This document shows positions 35,944-45,299 of a DNA stretch of 64,000 nucleotides, in pieces. Each line of letters starts with the position of its first letter. The first letter of the stretch is position 1. Origin of the DNA: Myxococcales bacterium. GTDB taxonomy: Bacteria > Myxococcota_A > Bradymonadia > Bradymonadales > GCA-2716585. A program made the translations under genes and the position numbers. The stretch is taken from positions 1-64,000 of the forward strand of contig PBBL01000058.1 in NCBI GenBank assembly GCA_002716585.1. The letters run 5' to 3'. The notes beneath the pieces are model-generated. The model did no database searches and was not told the origin of the DNA. It saw only the letters and a list, made by a program, of their open reading frames with translations.

Positions 35944-35973
35944 TTGTTGCTCCGACGCGGCGTCGGGCATACT
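35944..35973 (+). promoter_or_regulatory. Promoter with palindrome in the spacer, upstream of ABC transporter
   Basis: TTGTTG at 35944 and CATACT at 35968 are 18 bases apart. The spacer holds a perfect palindrome, CCGACG-CGG-CGTCGG (35952-35966). A repressor or activator bound there would sit between the boxes. The palindrome could instead end the upstream transcript. Confidence 0.4.
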
Positions 35974-36008
35974 CTCGACCAGGACAACGCACACGCGGAG
36001 CACGACCC

Positions 36009-36833
36009 ATGGAGACGGCCAACCCAACACACCAACTCACCGGCCGTAAGCTCGCCGTCAAGCTCGGGGGGACGACCATCCTCAACGGAATCGACTTCGC
36101 CGCCCGGAGCGGGCAGCTGATCGGCGTCCTCGGCCCGTCCGGCTCGGGCAAGTCCACGCTCTTGATGGCGCTCTCCGGCTTCCGACCCGCGACGGGCGGG
36201 GTGGTCCTCTTCAAGCGCAAGGATCTCTACAAGGAGTTCGAGGCGCTCAAGACCCACATCGGCTTTGTCCCCCAGGACGACATCGTCCCGACGCAGCTCC
36301 GCGTCGAGCGGGTGGTCAAGTACGCCGCCGAGCTTCGCCTGCCCGACCTCAGCAAGGAGGAGCGCGAGCAGCGGATCGACAGCCTCCTGGGGATGCTGGA
36401 CCTGCAGGAGCGCCGCCGCCTGCGCGTCAACAAGCTCTCGGGCGGGCAGCGCAAGCGGGTCAGCATCGCCGTGGAGCTGCTCGCCAAGCCCGAGCTGTTC
36501 TTCGCCGACGAGCCCACCAGCGGCCTCGACCCCGCCCTGGAGATGGAGCTGATGAAGCTCCTGCGGCGCATGGCCACCCAGGGGCGGATCGTCATCGTCA
36601 CGACCCACATCATGTCGTCGCTGTCGCTGCTCGACCTGATCTGCGTCCTCCACAAGGGGCGGCTCGCCTACTTCGGCCCCCCCGACCAGATCAAGCCCTA
36701 CTTCAAGGTCTCCGACTTCTCGGAGATCTATCACCTGCTCGGCACCCGAGAGCCGAACGAGTGGGAGAGCCACTTCAAGCGTCACCCGTTTCATCAGAAG
36801 TACCTGGCGAGCCAGCTCCAGGGAGGATCCTGA
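36009..36833 (+). CDS. ABCG-type ABC transporter ATPase
   Basis: A 274-residue ATP-binding subunit. Walker A GPSGSGKST, Q-loop FVPQDDIVPTQLRVERVVKYAAELRLP, signature LSGGQRKRVSIAVELL, Walker B FFADEPTSGLD and H-loop TTHIM are present. The Q-loop region and the C-terminal phrases (GRLAYFGPPDQIKPYF) are of the ABCG/white class, which is usually fused to its membrane domain. Here the membrane domain is a separate gene four bases downstream. No FHA domain. Confidence 0.92.
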   Translation: METANPTHQLTGRKLAVKLGGTTILNGIDFAARSGQLIGVLGPSGSGKSTLLMALSGFRPATGGVVLFKRKDLYKEFEALKTHIGFVPQDDIVPTQLRVERVVKYAAELRLPDLSKEEREQRIDSLLGMLDLQERRRLRVNKLSGGQRKRVSIAVELLAKPELFFADEPTSGLDPALEMELMKLLRRMATQGRIVIVTTHIMSSLSLLDLICVLHKGRLAYFGPPDQIKPYFKVSDFSEIYHLLGTREPNEWESHFKRHPFHQKYLASQLQGGS

Positions 36834-36836
36834 GCC

Positions 36837-37610
36837 ATGTCCGAGGACACCCCGACCCAGCCCCCGCCCCCTCCGGCGAAGAAGTGGATCAACTGGCAAC
36901 AGGCGGGCGTGCTCGCCGACCGCTACATGGAGACGATCCTGGCCGACTGGGCGATCACGCTCCTGCTGCTGCTCCAGGCCCCGCTGCTGGCGGGGATGGC
37001 GGTCGTGGTGTGGGGCAACATCGGCGAGGCGAACAGCAACCTCTACTTCGTGATGACGCTGTCGTGCCTGTGGCTGGGCTGCATCGACTCCTGCCGGGAG
37101 ATCGTCAAGGAGCGGGCGCTGTTCCTGCGCGAGCGGATGTTCAACCTGGAGATCGGCGCGTACCTGGTGAGCAAGCTGCGGGTGTTGCTCCTGCTCAACG
37201 TCGTTCAGGTGGTGGCGTACGCGCTGATCATCGACGCCAACCTGGATGTGCGGGTTCACACCGTGTGGTTGATCGTCAACCTGCTCATGACGACGCTCTG
37301 CGGCACCTGCCTGGGGCTGCTGATCTCCGCGGCCTCCAAGCGGAGCGACTACGCGGTGGGGGTGGTGCCGCTGGTGATCCTGCCCCAGATCCTGTTCAGC
37401 GAGGTCGCCATCAACAAGGACGACTTCGAGGGCTACAGCGAGATCGCCTACACCCTGATGCCGAGCCGCTGGGGCTTTGAAGGGCTCAAGGAGCTGGCCC
37501 GGACCGAGCCCGAGTACCTCGACGCGGTGGGGATGATGTTCCCGCTGCTCGGGTTCTCGCTGCTGTTCCTGCTCATCGCGTGGCCGCTGCTGCGCTTTCA
37601 ACGCTACTGA
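36837..37610 (+). CDS. ABC-2 type permease (ABCG-like membrane subunit)
   Basis: A 257-residue membrane protein with six predicted helices: WAITLLLLLQAPLLAGMAVVVW, LYFVMTLSCLWLGC, VLLLLNVVQVVAYALI, VWLIVNLLMTTLCGTCLGLLIS, YAVGVVPLVILPQILFSEVA and FPLLGFSLLFLLIAWPLL. IVKERALFLRERMFNLEIGAYLVSK is the ABCG-type coupling helix region. It pairs with the ATPase just upstream. Export of a lipid, polysaccharide or drug is the likely role; the substrate cannot be read. Confidence 0.88.
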   Translation: MSEDTPTQPPPPPAKKWINWQQAGVLADRYMETILADWAITLLLLLQAPLLAGMAVVVWGNIGEANSNLYFVMTLSCLWLGCIDSCREIVKERALFLRERMFNLEIGAYLVSKLRVLLLLNVVQVVAYALIIDANLDVRVHTVWLIVNLLMTTLCGTCLGLLISAASKRSDYAVGVVPLVILPQILFSEVAINKDDFEGYSEIAYTLMPSRWGFEGLKELARTEPEYLDAVGMMFPLLGFSLLFLLIAWPLLRFQRY

Positions 37611-37624
37611 CCCCCGGAGAGCCG

Positions 37625-38290
37625 ATGGAAGTCCGCAAGTCCACGATCGTCACCGTCGTCGTCCTCGTCCTGTTGGCCGGGGGGGGCTACCTCGCGCTCA
37701 ACAACCCGTTCAGCACAGGCGCGGGGGTCGTTGAGAAGCTCGCGTTGAGCTTTTTGGAGGATCTTCAGTTCAAGGACTTCCGTGAGTCGGCGCTCTACTC
37801 CCACCCGCTGGACCAGGATCGGCTCGACATCGGCAAGACGCTGGAGCGGCTGTTCCACGTCAAGCCCGAGTTCCTCGACATCCTCGACTACCGGATCATG
37901 CGCACCGAGGTCGATCGGGACGGGCGGCGGGCGAAGGTGCTGGTGAAGACCCGCTACAAGGTCCTCAACCGCAAGAAGCGCAAGCAGGATCGGGAGACGA
38001 AGGAGGCCGACATGATCCTCTACTGGCTCAAGCGCCACCCGGATTGCCCCCAGGGCGGCACGTGCCCCGCCGAGGGCAGGTGCGTCAACGAGGTCGGCGA
38101 GGTGATCTACAAGCCGGTCAAGGACACGAAGGTCAGCGACAGCAAGACCTCGCGGGTCGAGCGGGAGCGCGGCTGGCTGGTCGCCTCGGATGAGCCCTAC
38201 GCCTGTGATCCGGCCAAGGAGGATGAGTGGTTCATGAACCTCGACTCCTCGCTCAAGGGCGAGGAGTACCGCGACGCCAAGACCGAGTGA
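37625..38290 (+). CDS. Hypothetical membrane-anchored protein of the ABC cluster
   Basis: A 221-residue protein. Start at 37625 after GGAG gives an N-terminal membrane anchor (IVTVVVLVLLAGGGYLAL). The remainder faces the periplasm: AxxFLEDLQFKDFRESALYSHP, then a beta-rich part with many Lys/Arg, and Cys residues (HPDCPQGGTCPAEGRC). It is 14 bases after the permease gene, so it is probably a substrate-binding or adaptor subunit of that transporter. I do not recognise a family. Confidence 0.7.
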   Translation: MEVRKSTIVTVVVLVLLAGGGYLALNNPFSTGAGVVEKLALSFLEDLQFKDFRESALYSHPLDQDRLDIGKTLERLFHVKPEFLDILDYRIMRTEVDRDGRRAKVLVKTRYKVLNRKKRKQDRETKEADMILYWLKRHPDCPQGGTCPAEGRCVNEVGEVIYKPVKDTKVSDSKTSRVERERGWLVASDEPYACDPAKEDEWFMNLDSSLKGEEYRDAKTE

Positions 38291-38299
38291 TCGCCCGGG

Positions 38300-40048
38300 T
38301 CAACGCGACGCCTCCGCGACCATCCGCTCCAGCTGGGCGTAGCTGACCTGCCCGGTGATCCGATGGGAGATGTTCCCGTGGCGATCGACGACGATCGTGG
38401 TCGGGAAGGCGCGGACGCCCCACTTGCGCGCGGTGCCGTTGTTGCCGAGGAGCACCGGGTACTCCACGCCGAGCTTGCGCGAGTCGCCGGTCGCCTTGCG
38501 CGCGTCACCCGACTGGTACACCACGCCGTAGACCTTCACGCCCGCCGGGGCGTCGCGGTGAAAGCGCGAGAAGTCCGGGATCTCCGCCTTGCAGGGCGGG
38601 CACCACGTCGCGTACATGTTCAACACGACGACCTGACCACGGAGGCGCCTCAGGTTCACCTCGCGCCCGTCCGCCGTAAACAGCACCAGCGGCGGCGCGG
38701 GCACGGAGCGGGTGGACCGCGCCGCGCGGGCGCGCTTCTCCTGGCGCTTGCGCCGCTGCTTCTGCAGCGGCCCCTCGGGGGCTTTGGGCGCCTCCTCGCG
38801 GCGCACCCAGACCCTCACCTCGCTCCCGTCGGGCCTCGTCTCGATGCGCTCGACGTAGTTCTTCATGATCGGCGCGGGGGCGCCCCCTTCGGGCTGCGCC
38901 TCCGTCTTCGGCGCCACCGCCTCATCGATCGCCTCGTCGGTCTCGCGGCGCCGCTGCCGGAGCTTGCGCATCACCTCGTCGCGGACATCGCGCGGCTGGT
39001 TCGTGTTCGGCGCCACCACGTCACGCACCTCATCGCGCGCCTCGTCCACGACCTCCCCGATGCTGTCCGAGACCTCCTCCGAGACCTCGCCCACCGCGTC
39101 GCCGACCGACGGCTCGTCCAGAATGAGGTAGCCCGCGCCGAGCCCGCCGCAGCAGATCAAAAACAGCACGACCCCGACAAACGCCCTCGCCCGAGGCGCG
39201 CCAGCCTGAACCGGCTCGACCTCGCGGGATCGCTCGGCTTTGAGCTGCTCCTGCCGGGTCCAGAAGTCCTCGGAGGCGCCCCCGGCGCCTGAAGGCGCGG
39301 CGACCTCCTGCGCCACCTCCGCGAGGGTGTGCTGAGGCTCCTCAACCGGCGGCGGCTCCTCGGCGCGCGGGGGGTCATCGACCGGGCGCGGCGGGCGCTC
39401 CTGGGGCGGGCTGGTGGGTTCAAAGAGGGGCTGGCTCACCGAGAAGCGGTCGGCGAGCAGCTCCTCAGGGGGTTGCCGCGGCGCTCGCTCGGGCAACCCG
39501 AGGTTGCCCTCCACGCTGCTCCCGAGCGTGAAGGGGTTGTCGTCCTCCTCCACATCAAAGCGGCGGCGCTTGATCGGCCCGATCCCCTGGGATGAGGTGC
39601 GGAAGTCAGCGGAGTCGAACGGATCGGCGCCCCCCGCCTCCTGAAACAGATCATCCACCTCAGGCTCAGCCCCTACGGAGTTGCTCCAGTCGCCGGGGCG
39701 AGGGGGCTCCTCGTCCATGAAGGCGTTGAGGAGGTGAGCGCGCTCGATGTCGCCGAGGAAGTCGTCTGGGGCCTCCTGCGCGGGCGGCGCGTCGATGATG
39801 TGGCCCCGCTCGGTGAACAGGTTGGGCGGGGTGCCCTGGAGGGTGTGAACGCCCGCCGGTGGCGCTTCGTTGGCCCTCGGCGTGGCGCCCTCGGGCTGCT
39901 CCCAGGCGTCGCGGACGGTGTCCAGCTCGTCGGGCGACGGCCAGACGCGGAACTGGTAGCCGCACCGGGCGCAGGTGATGTCGACCGCCACCGGGTTGGC
40001 GTGGTCACGTTGGAACTCATGCCCACAGGATATGCATCGGATGTTCAC
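38300..40048 (-). CDS. Zinc-finger / TlpA-like thioredoxin fusion
   Basis: A 582-residue protein. Residues 1-40 form an MJ0042-type zinc ribbon (CISCGHEF...CARCGYQFRVWP). A long Pro/Glu-rich region precedes one membrane segment at about residues 290-312 (FVGVVLFLICCGGLGAGYLIL). The C-terminal 135 residues are a TlpA/ResA-type thioredoxin: NLRRLRGQVVVLNMYATWCPPCKAEIPDF (split WCPPC active site) and the cis-Pro AFPTT. The topology implies a cytoplasmic zinc finger and a periplasmic thiol-disulfide domain. This joins a probable nucleic-acid or protein-binding zinc ribbon to a redox domain. Confidence 0.85.
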   Translation of the reverse strand: MNIRCISCGHEFQRDHANPVAVDITCARCGYQFRVWPSPDELDTVRDAWEQPEGATPRANEAPPAGVHTLQGTPPNLFTERGHIIDAPPAQEAPDDFLGDIERAHLLNAFMDEEPPRPGDWSNSVGAEPEVDDLFQEAGGADPFDSADFRTSSQGIGPIKRRRFDVEEDDNPFTLGSSVEGNLGLPERAPRQPPEELLADRFSVSQPLFEPTSPPQERPPRPVDDPPRAEEPPPVEEPQHTLAEVAQEVAAPSGAGGASEDFWTRQEQLKAERSREVEPVQAGAPRARAFVGVVLFLICCGGLGAGYLILDEPSVGDAVGEVSEEVSDSIGEVVDEARDEVRDVVAPNTNQPRDVRDEVMRKLRQRRRETDEAIDEAVAPKTEAQPEGGAPAPIMKNYVERIETRPDGSEVRVWVRREEAPKAPEGPLQKQRRKRQEKRARAARSTRSVPAPPLVLFTADGREVNLRRLRGQVVVLNMYATWCPPCKAEIPDFSRFHRDAPAGVKVYGVVYQSGDARKATGDSRKLGVEYPVLLGNNGTARKWGVRAFPTTIVVDRHGNISHRITGQVSYAQLERMVAEASR

Positions 40049-40164
40049 GAGCGAACTCTCCTGCGCTCAACGCGCGTGCGTGCATGTTGTGGACATCATG
40101 GCCCGAGGATGTCCGTCACCCATCGATCTTTGTACTCTCTTTGGCCGAGGTCAAGTGGACGCGC

Positions 40165-41199
40165 TCATCGGAGCGGCTTCCAGTCCTTGCGGGGGAGCTG
40201 ATCGGAGGAGGGCGGCTGCTGGTTGCCCAGGATGTAGAGCGCCCGGCGGTTGCGGGGCTCATCGACGTTGTCCGCCGTCTTGACCAGCAGCACAGACTCC
40301 CCAAACCCCTGGTAGAAGATGGGGATCGTGATGCCCCGCTTGCGGAACCAGGAGGCGATGGCGCGGGCGCGCGCCGTAGAGAGGGCGATGTTCGACTGCG
40401 CCGCCCCGACCGTGTCGGTGTAGCCCGCGATGTAGAGGCGGATCTCCAGGTCGGAGCCGTGCTTGGCGAGCTGCTCGCTCAACAGCGCGTAGGTCTCCTC
40501 AAGCTTCTGGGCCTCCGACGCCCCAAACGAGGCCTTGCCCGAGTCGAAGTTGACCTCCTTGTGGGGGATATTGACCGTGAACGGCACCAGCTCCAGCGTC
40601 TGCCAGAACCCCAGCTGGTCGTGGATCTTGACGGCGATCCGCTCGATCGAGGCGTCCGCCCCGCTCCACCCCAGCACCAGATCACCGCCCGGAGCGACCC
40701 CGCCCAGCTCGACCGACTCGCTGGCGAGGATCGCGCCGCCTTCGCCAAACACCTCGATCTCGCCGAGCTTCACGGGGGCGTTGGCGGTGAGGACGATCTG
40801 CTTCTGATCGAGGCTGGAGCGATCGCGGCGCAGCTTGATCTCAAGCGCCGGGGCGACCGCCGCCTCGAACTCAAAGTTGGCCTCGCCGACCTGGCCGGTG
40901 ACGGTCTTGAAGGTCAGCGTGGCGCTGTAGGCGAAGCTGCCCGTGCTCTGAGGCAGCGGCACCTCGATCTCCGCCCCCCGGAGCACGTTCTTGCGCTTGA
41001 AGCGGTGGGCCTTGCCGTCGGAGCGCTTGACGACCAGCTCCACCTGCTCGAGCGACTCCTGAGCCACGATGGTGACCCGGGGCTTCTGCCCCTCCGGGAC
41101 CTTGGTGGCGAGCCGGTATTGAACCTGGGCTTCGGCGGCCCAGGACGGGATGAGGAACATCAACGCCAGCAGCGCGGCGCGGAGTGGTGTCTGGAGCAT
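40165..41199 (-). CDS. OmpA-family peptidoglycan-binding protein
   Basis: A 344-residue exported protein (signal peptide ending AEAQ). The C-terminal domain (about 215-330) is OmpA-like: VNFDSGKASFGASEAQKLEETY, then LYIAGYTDTVGAAQSNIALSTARARAIASWF (D and R as the diaminopimelate-binding pair), and NRRALYIL. The N-terminal part is beta-rich, without barrel signature. It probably ties the outer membrane to peptidoglycan. Confidence 0.88.
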   Translation of the reverse strand: MLQTPLRAALLALMFLIPSWAAEAQVQYRLATKVPEGQKPRVTIVAQESLEQVELVVKRSDGKAHRFKRKNVLRGAEIEVPLPQSTGSFAYSATLTFKTVTGQVGEANFEFEAAVAPALEIKLRRDRSSLDQKQIVLTANAPVKLGEIEVFGEGGAILASESVELGGVAPGGDLVLGWSGADASIERIAVKIHDQLGFWQTLELVPFTVNIPHKEVNFDSGKASFGASEAQKLEETYALLSEQLAKHGSDLEIRLYIAGYTDTVGAAQSNIALSTARARAIASWFRKRGITIPIFYQGFGESVLLVKTADNVDEPRNRRALYILGNQQPPSSDQLPRKDWKPLR

Positions 41200-41303
41200 G
41201 GGTCTTCCTCGTGCGAATCACCTGAAACGTCGCGGGTACAACGCCCGACGAGGCGAGCTTGTTCGATGACGACGCCCAAGGCAACCCTGGCCGAGCGCTT
41301 ACC

Positions 41304-44300
41304 TCACGCCGTCACGAGCCGAAGCGCGATCGCGCGGGGATCCTGAAGCCGCTGCCGGTCCTCATGGCGCAGCGGCAGGCGCGAGTTGGGGCGAGAGACC
41401 CCCAACATGGGCAGCTCGTCGTGGCTGGTGATGTGGAACCCCTCGGGGGTGAAGGTCGCCCACTGCGCCGAGCCCGGCGCCTCCTCCCCGAGGTGGACGC
41501 AGCGCGCGAGGAGCTTGGCGTCCAGGACCCTCCAGAGCGACAGGAACGGCCCGGACGTGGTCAACAGGAGCCGCAGATCCGGCCCGAGCGTCGCGGCGGT
41601 GACCGGCCCCGGGTGGTCGCCGAGGATCCGCAGCGGGCGCTGCTGGGCCAGGTCCCACAGCCGAGCGGTGCGGTCGTCCGAGGAGGAGAGCAGCAGCCGC
41701 CCGTCGAGGCCGTGCACCATGGTCCGGATCGGCCCGGTGTGGCCCTCCAGGCGCGCGACGCAGCGCTTGTGATCGAGGTTCCAGATCACGATGTCGTTGC
41801 CTCGGGGCACGGACAGCAGGCGCCCCGACGGGGTGAAGGCGATGAAGTGGATGGGGCGGCTCTCCGAGGCGTCCTCCCACTCGATCCGGGCCGAGGCCAG
41901 ATCCCAGAGGCAGAGGCGCCCGTCGGCGCTGGCGACCGCCAGGAGCTGGTTGTTGGGGGAGAAGGCGATGGCGGTCACCGGGGCGCCCGAGCCGGGGAGG
42001 ATCTCGGGCTCGCTGGGCTCGCGGTAGCCGTAGATCCGCACGTCGCCCTGGACGTCGCCGAGCGCGACCATGCGCCGGTCCTCGCTGATCGCGTAGGTGT
42101 GGACGTCCCGACCTGGCTCGGGCGTGGGGATCGGCAGCGACGCGCGGGTCAGCGGCGTGAGGTTGTTTCGATCGAGCCCCTCAAGCGCCATCAGCCCCTC
42201 CCGGGCGCCGCACAGGAGCACGCGCCCCGGCTCCGGGGCCTTGTCGAGGCGTCGGACGGTGACGCCGCCGCTCGGCTGGCGCCCCAGGTGGCGGCCAGTC
42301 AGCAGATCCCAGGTGTCGATGTGGCCGCTCGTCGAGAGGGTGAGCGCGCGATCGCCCTTGCGGGTGATGGTGACGTCGAGGAGGTGATCGGGGAACGGGC
42401 CGAGCGTCTGGAGCCGCCCCATGCGCAGGAGATCCCAGACCTGCACCGCGGCGCCGCGCGCGATGCTGGCCAGCGGGACGGCGTCCTCGGTGTAGCTGAC
42501 GTTGACCGCCTCACAGCGTGGGACGCGGACCTCGTCGAGGACCGCTCGCGAAGGCGCGTCCACGAGCACGATCGTGCCGGAGTCGTAGGCGACCAGGAGC
42601 TGGCGGCTGTCGGGAGAGAAGGAGAGGCGACGCGGGCGCTCGTCGCTGGGCAGCTCGACGACGCCGAGGCGCTCCTTCGTGACGGGGTCCCACAGCTCCA
42701 CGAGCCCGCCCGCGCGGAGCACGGCGAGGAAGGAGCCATCGCGGGAGATGTCCTGGTAGACGACCGACAGCGGGTTGGCGACCTCCGCGGGCCAGTGGGC
42801 GGGCGGGCTCGCCTTGAGCGCCCCCGACAGGCTCCGATCGCTGAAGTGCCACAAGAAGAGCAGCCCCAGCTCGGTCCCGGCGACCAGCGAGCGGCGATCG
42901 GGGCTGAAGGCCAGGCTGCGGATCTGGGTCGGCCCGCCCTGCTCGCCGCCCATGGCGAAGCGCGCGAGGCGCTTGCGCTCGCGCACGTCCCAAAGCTCCA
43001 GGTCACCCGCCGTGGTCGAGAGCACCAACAGCGCGCCGCTCTGATCGAACGTGAGCGCCACGGGGTGCTTCCCCTCGCCCATCTGGAGCGGCCAGGTGTC
43101 GTAGCCCTCGATGTCGTGAATCCAGAGGCTCCCGTCTCGCCCCCCCACGGCCAGCAGGCCCCCTCCCGGCGAGAAGGCCAGCCTCGCCTGCCCGTCCGGC
43201 AGCAGCTCCCCTTCCAGATCGGTCAGCGACCGCACCATGTTCCCGCTGTGGACGTCCCACAGCCAGACCGCTCCCTCGTCGTCGATCGCGGCGACGAGGA
43301 AGCCGCTCCCGCTGATGGCGGTCGCCAGGATGGGCACCCCATCCTCCTGGGGGATCGGCCACACGTCGGCCTGGGCCTCGCGCTCGGGCGGCTCAGCATG
43401 CGCCCAGGCGTGCGCCGCCCGGGGCCGCTTGAGGCGCCGGAGCCCCTGGAGCAGCTCGCTGGCGTGACCGAAGCGATCGTCGGGCTGGCGCGCCAGGCAC
43501 GTCAGGATCAACCCCGGCAGCCCTTGAGGCAGCTCCCCGATCCCTTCGCGCGACGTCAGCGGGGCGGGCTCGGACTCCAGGTGGTGCCGGATCACCTCCC
43601 GCAGGTCGTCCTCGTCGGAGATCAGGTGGTCGAAGGGGCCTCGCCCGGCGACCATCTCATACAGCAGCACCCCGATGGCGTAGATGTCCACCCGAGGGTC
43701 GTCGTCGCTCCCGTCGGTGAACAGCTCGGGCGCCATGTAGCGCGCCGTGCCGATGAGCTGCTGCTCCTCCTCCGGGTTGGGCTGAGGCTCGCGGCGGTGT
43801 CCCTGCGCGATGCCAAAGTCGATCAGCTTCAGCTGCTCGTCGCCGAGCAGCGAGCGGGTCAGGATGAGGTTCTCGGGCTTGAGATCCCGGTGCACCAGCC
43901 CGGTGGCGTGCACGTCTTCGAGCGCCATGACGAGCTGCTCGGCGTAGCTGAGGATCTGCTTGACGGTTAGCGCCTCGCGCTCCAGCACCGACGAGAACGC
44001 GACGCCCCGCACCAGCTCCATGGCGATGAAGTTGAGGCCGAACGCGTCGTCGTTGCCGTAATGGTAGAGCACCACCCGGTTGGGGTGCGGCGGGAGCGCG
44101 CCCAGCGCCTGCGCCTCGCGGCGAAACCGCTCATCGTGCGCCTCGCGCTCCTCCTGGGAGAGGGAGCTGTCGGTGACGATGAACTTCATCGCCACCTCGC
44201 GCTCGATCTCCTCCTCGATCGCGCGGTAGACGATCCCCATGCCGCCGCTGCCGATCTGCTCCTGGATCACGTACCGGTTGGCGATCCGCTGCCCGGCCTT

Positions 44301-44441
44301 CAACGGCGCGGCGCGTGAGGGCGGCGGCGGCGGTGGACCGGCGGGCGGCGGCGGCGGCCCGGGCGAGCCGCTCCGGGCGTCCTGATAGACCGGGTTGCCG
44401 ATGATGGTCGCGTTGCGAGGGTTGGATGGTTCCTTGGTCAT
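41304..44441 (-). CDS. Hanks-type Ser/Thr kinase with WD40 repeats
   Basis: A 1045-residue eukaryote-like kinase. The kinase domain begins RYVIQEQIGSGGMGIVYRA, has the VAIK-type Lys in VAMKF, HRDLKPENLIL and IDFGIAQG, and an APE-like APELF. After about residue 315 come many WD40 units with phrases such as SLAFSPDRRSLVAGTELGLLFLWHF and DGRLLLSSSDDRTARLWDLAQ. No membrane segment separates them, so the whole protein should be cytoplasmic. The ATG at 44441 has a GGAGG 12 bases upstream; a GTG at 44471 is an alternative. WD40 blades should bind the substrates or partners. Confidence 0.92.
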   Translation of the reverse strand: MTKEPSNPRNATIIGNPVYQDARSGSPGPPPPPAGPPPPPPSRAAPLKAGQRIANRYVIQEQIGSGGMGIVYRAIEEEIEREVAMKFIVTDSSLSQEEREAHDERFRREAQALGALPPHPNRVVLYHYGNDDAFGLNFIAMELVRGVAFSSVLEREALTVKQILSYAEQLVMALEDVHATGLVHRDLKPENLILTRSLLGDEQLKLIDFGIAQGHRREPQPNPEEEQQLIGTARYMAPELFTDGSDDDPRVDIYAIGVLLYEMVAGRGPFDHLISDEDDLREVIRHHLESEPAPLTSREGIGELPQGLPGLILTCLARQPDDRFGHASELLQGLRRLKRPRAAHAWAHAEPPEREAQADVWPIPQEDGVPILATAISGSGFLVAAIDDEGAVWLWDVHSGNMVRSLTDLEGELLPDGQARLAFSPGGGLLAVGGRDGSLWIHDIEGYDTWPLQMGEGKHPVALTFDQSGALLVLSTTAGDLELWDVRERKRLARFAMGGEQGGPTQIRSLAFSPDRRSLVAGTELGLLFLWHFSDRSLSGALKASPPAHWPAEVANPLSVVYQDISRDGSFLAVLRAGGLVELWDPVTKERLGVVELPSDERPRRLSFSPDSRQLLVAYDSGTIVLVDAPSRAVLDEVRVPRCEAVNVSYTEDAVPLASIARGAAVQVWDLLRMGRLQTLGPFPDHLLDVTITRKGDRALTLSTSGHIDTWDLLTGRHLGRQPSGGVTVRRLDKAPEPGRVLLCGAREGLMALEGLDRNNLTPLTRASLPIPTPEPGRDVHTYAISEDRRMVALGDVQGDVRIYGYREPSEPEILPGSGAPVTAIAFSPNNQLLAVASADGRLCLWDLASARIEWEDASESRPIHFIAFTPSGRLLSVPRGNDIVIWNLDHKRCVARLEGHTGPIRTMVHGLDGRLLLSSSDDRTARLWDLAQQRPLRILGDHPGPVTAATLGPDLRLLLTTSGPFLSLWRVLDAKLLARCVHLGEEAPGSAQWATFTPEGFHITSHDELPMLGVSRPNSRLPLRHEDRQRLQDPRAIALRLVTA

Positions 44442-44504
44442 GGTCGTCCCGGCCTCCGTGGCCTGGGTCACCTGCGCGAGCGGGCCCCATGACCCGAAGC
44501 GGCC

Positions 44505-45209
44505 TCAGTTCTTGTCGCCTCGGGAGGCGCGCTTCTGCTCTTGCGCGAGGAGGTACTTGATCACGGTGTCGATCTCCTTCTTCTCCTCGCTGATCAGATC
44601 CTGAATGGTCTTCTCCAGGCTCTCCTGGTTCGAGAGGATCCACGCGGTCTTGTCCCTGGCGTCGTCCTTCCACGAGGCGACTCGCCAGATCCCGTCCTCC
44701 TCGAGGACGAGGTGGAACTGGTCGTTGGCCCACGTGACGATGACCGCCTCGGTCTCCTCCTCGTTGAACTCCACCCCTCCCGGGAAGCGGATCCCGCTGC
44801 CGACCTCCAGGCCATCGCTGACCTCGATCGCCTTGTCCTGGTACAGGATCTTGAACAGATCCGCGCCGTCCTTGATGTCGTGCTTCTTGAGCAGCTCCAC
44901 CCCGGTCTGGCTCCGCGCCAGCTTCTGGTCCACCTGCGGCAGGAAGCGGACGATCTGCTCCGACATGTCCTGCAGCGTCTTCACGCGGTCATCAAAGACC
45001 TGCTTGGTGTCCTCGCTCAAGAAGCCGTACACCGCGTCGGTGTCCCCGGCGAGCAGCCCTTGCCGAAAGAGCAGGTAGGCGCCGTTGGCCTCCTGGGGCA
45101 GCAGCTCGCCCTGGCAGCCCACCAGCGCGGACACCAGGCACACCATCAAGAGCGTTCGGAGGGCGGCCACCTTGAAGCGGCCCGGTGATTCATTGGGTTG
45201 CATACGCAT
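44505..45209 (-). CDS. Hypothetical lipoprotein, 234 aa
   Basis: The signal peptide ends in the lipobox ALVGC. The mature protein is helical and charged: FRQGLLAGDTDAVYGFLSED, then TWANDQFHLVLEEDGIWRVASWKD, the pattern of a nuclear transport factor 2-like fold. The start at 45209 or 45203 cannot be separated. It is 64 bases upstream of the kinase start on the same strand and could be co-transcribed. Confidence 0.7.
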   Translation of the reverse strand: MRMQPNESPGRFKVAALRTLLMVCLVSALVGCQGELLPQEANGAYLLFRQGLLAGDTDAVYGFLSEDTKQVFDDRVKTLQDMSEQIVRFLPQVDQKLARSQTGVELLKKHDIKDGADLFKILYQDKAIEVSDGLEVGSGIRFPGGVEFNEEETEAVIVTWANDQFHLVLEEDGIWRVASWKDDARDKTAWILSNQESLEKTIQDLISEEKKEIDTVIKYLLAQEQKRASRGDKN

Positions 45210-45299
45210 GGGGTGTGGATCGAGAGCAATCGTGTGATGTCACCCGGTCAAAAGATACCCTGACCATACGCCAAGACCACCCCACAGCGCAACCTCCCG

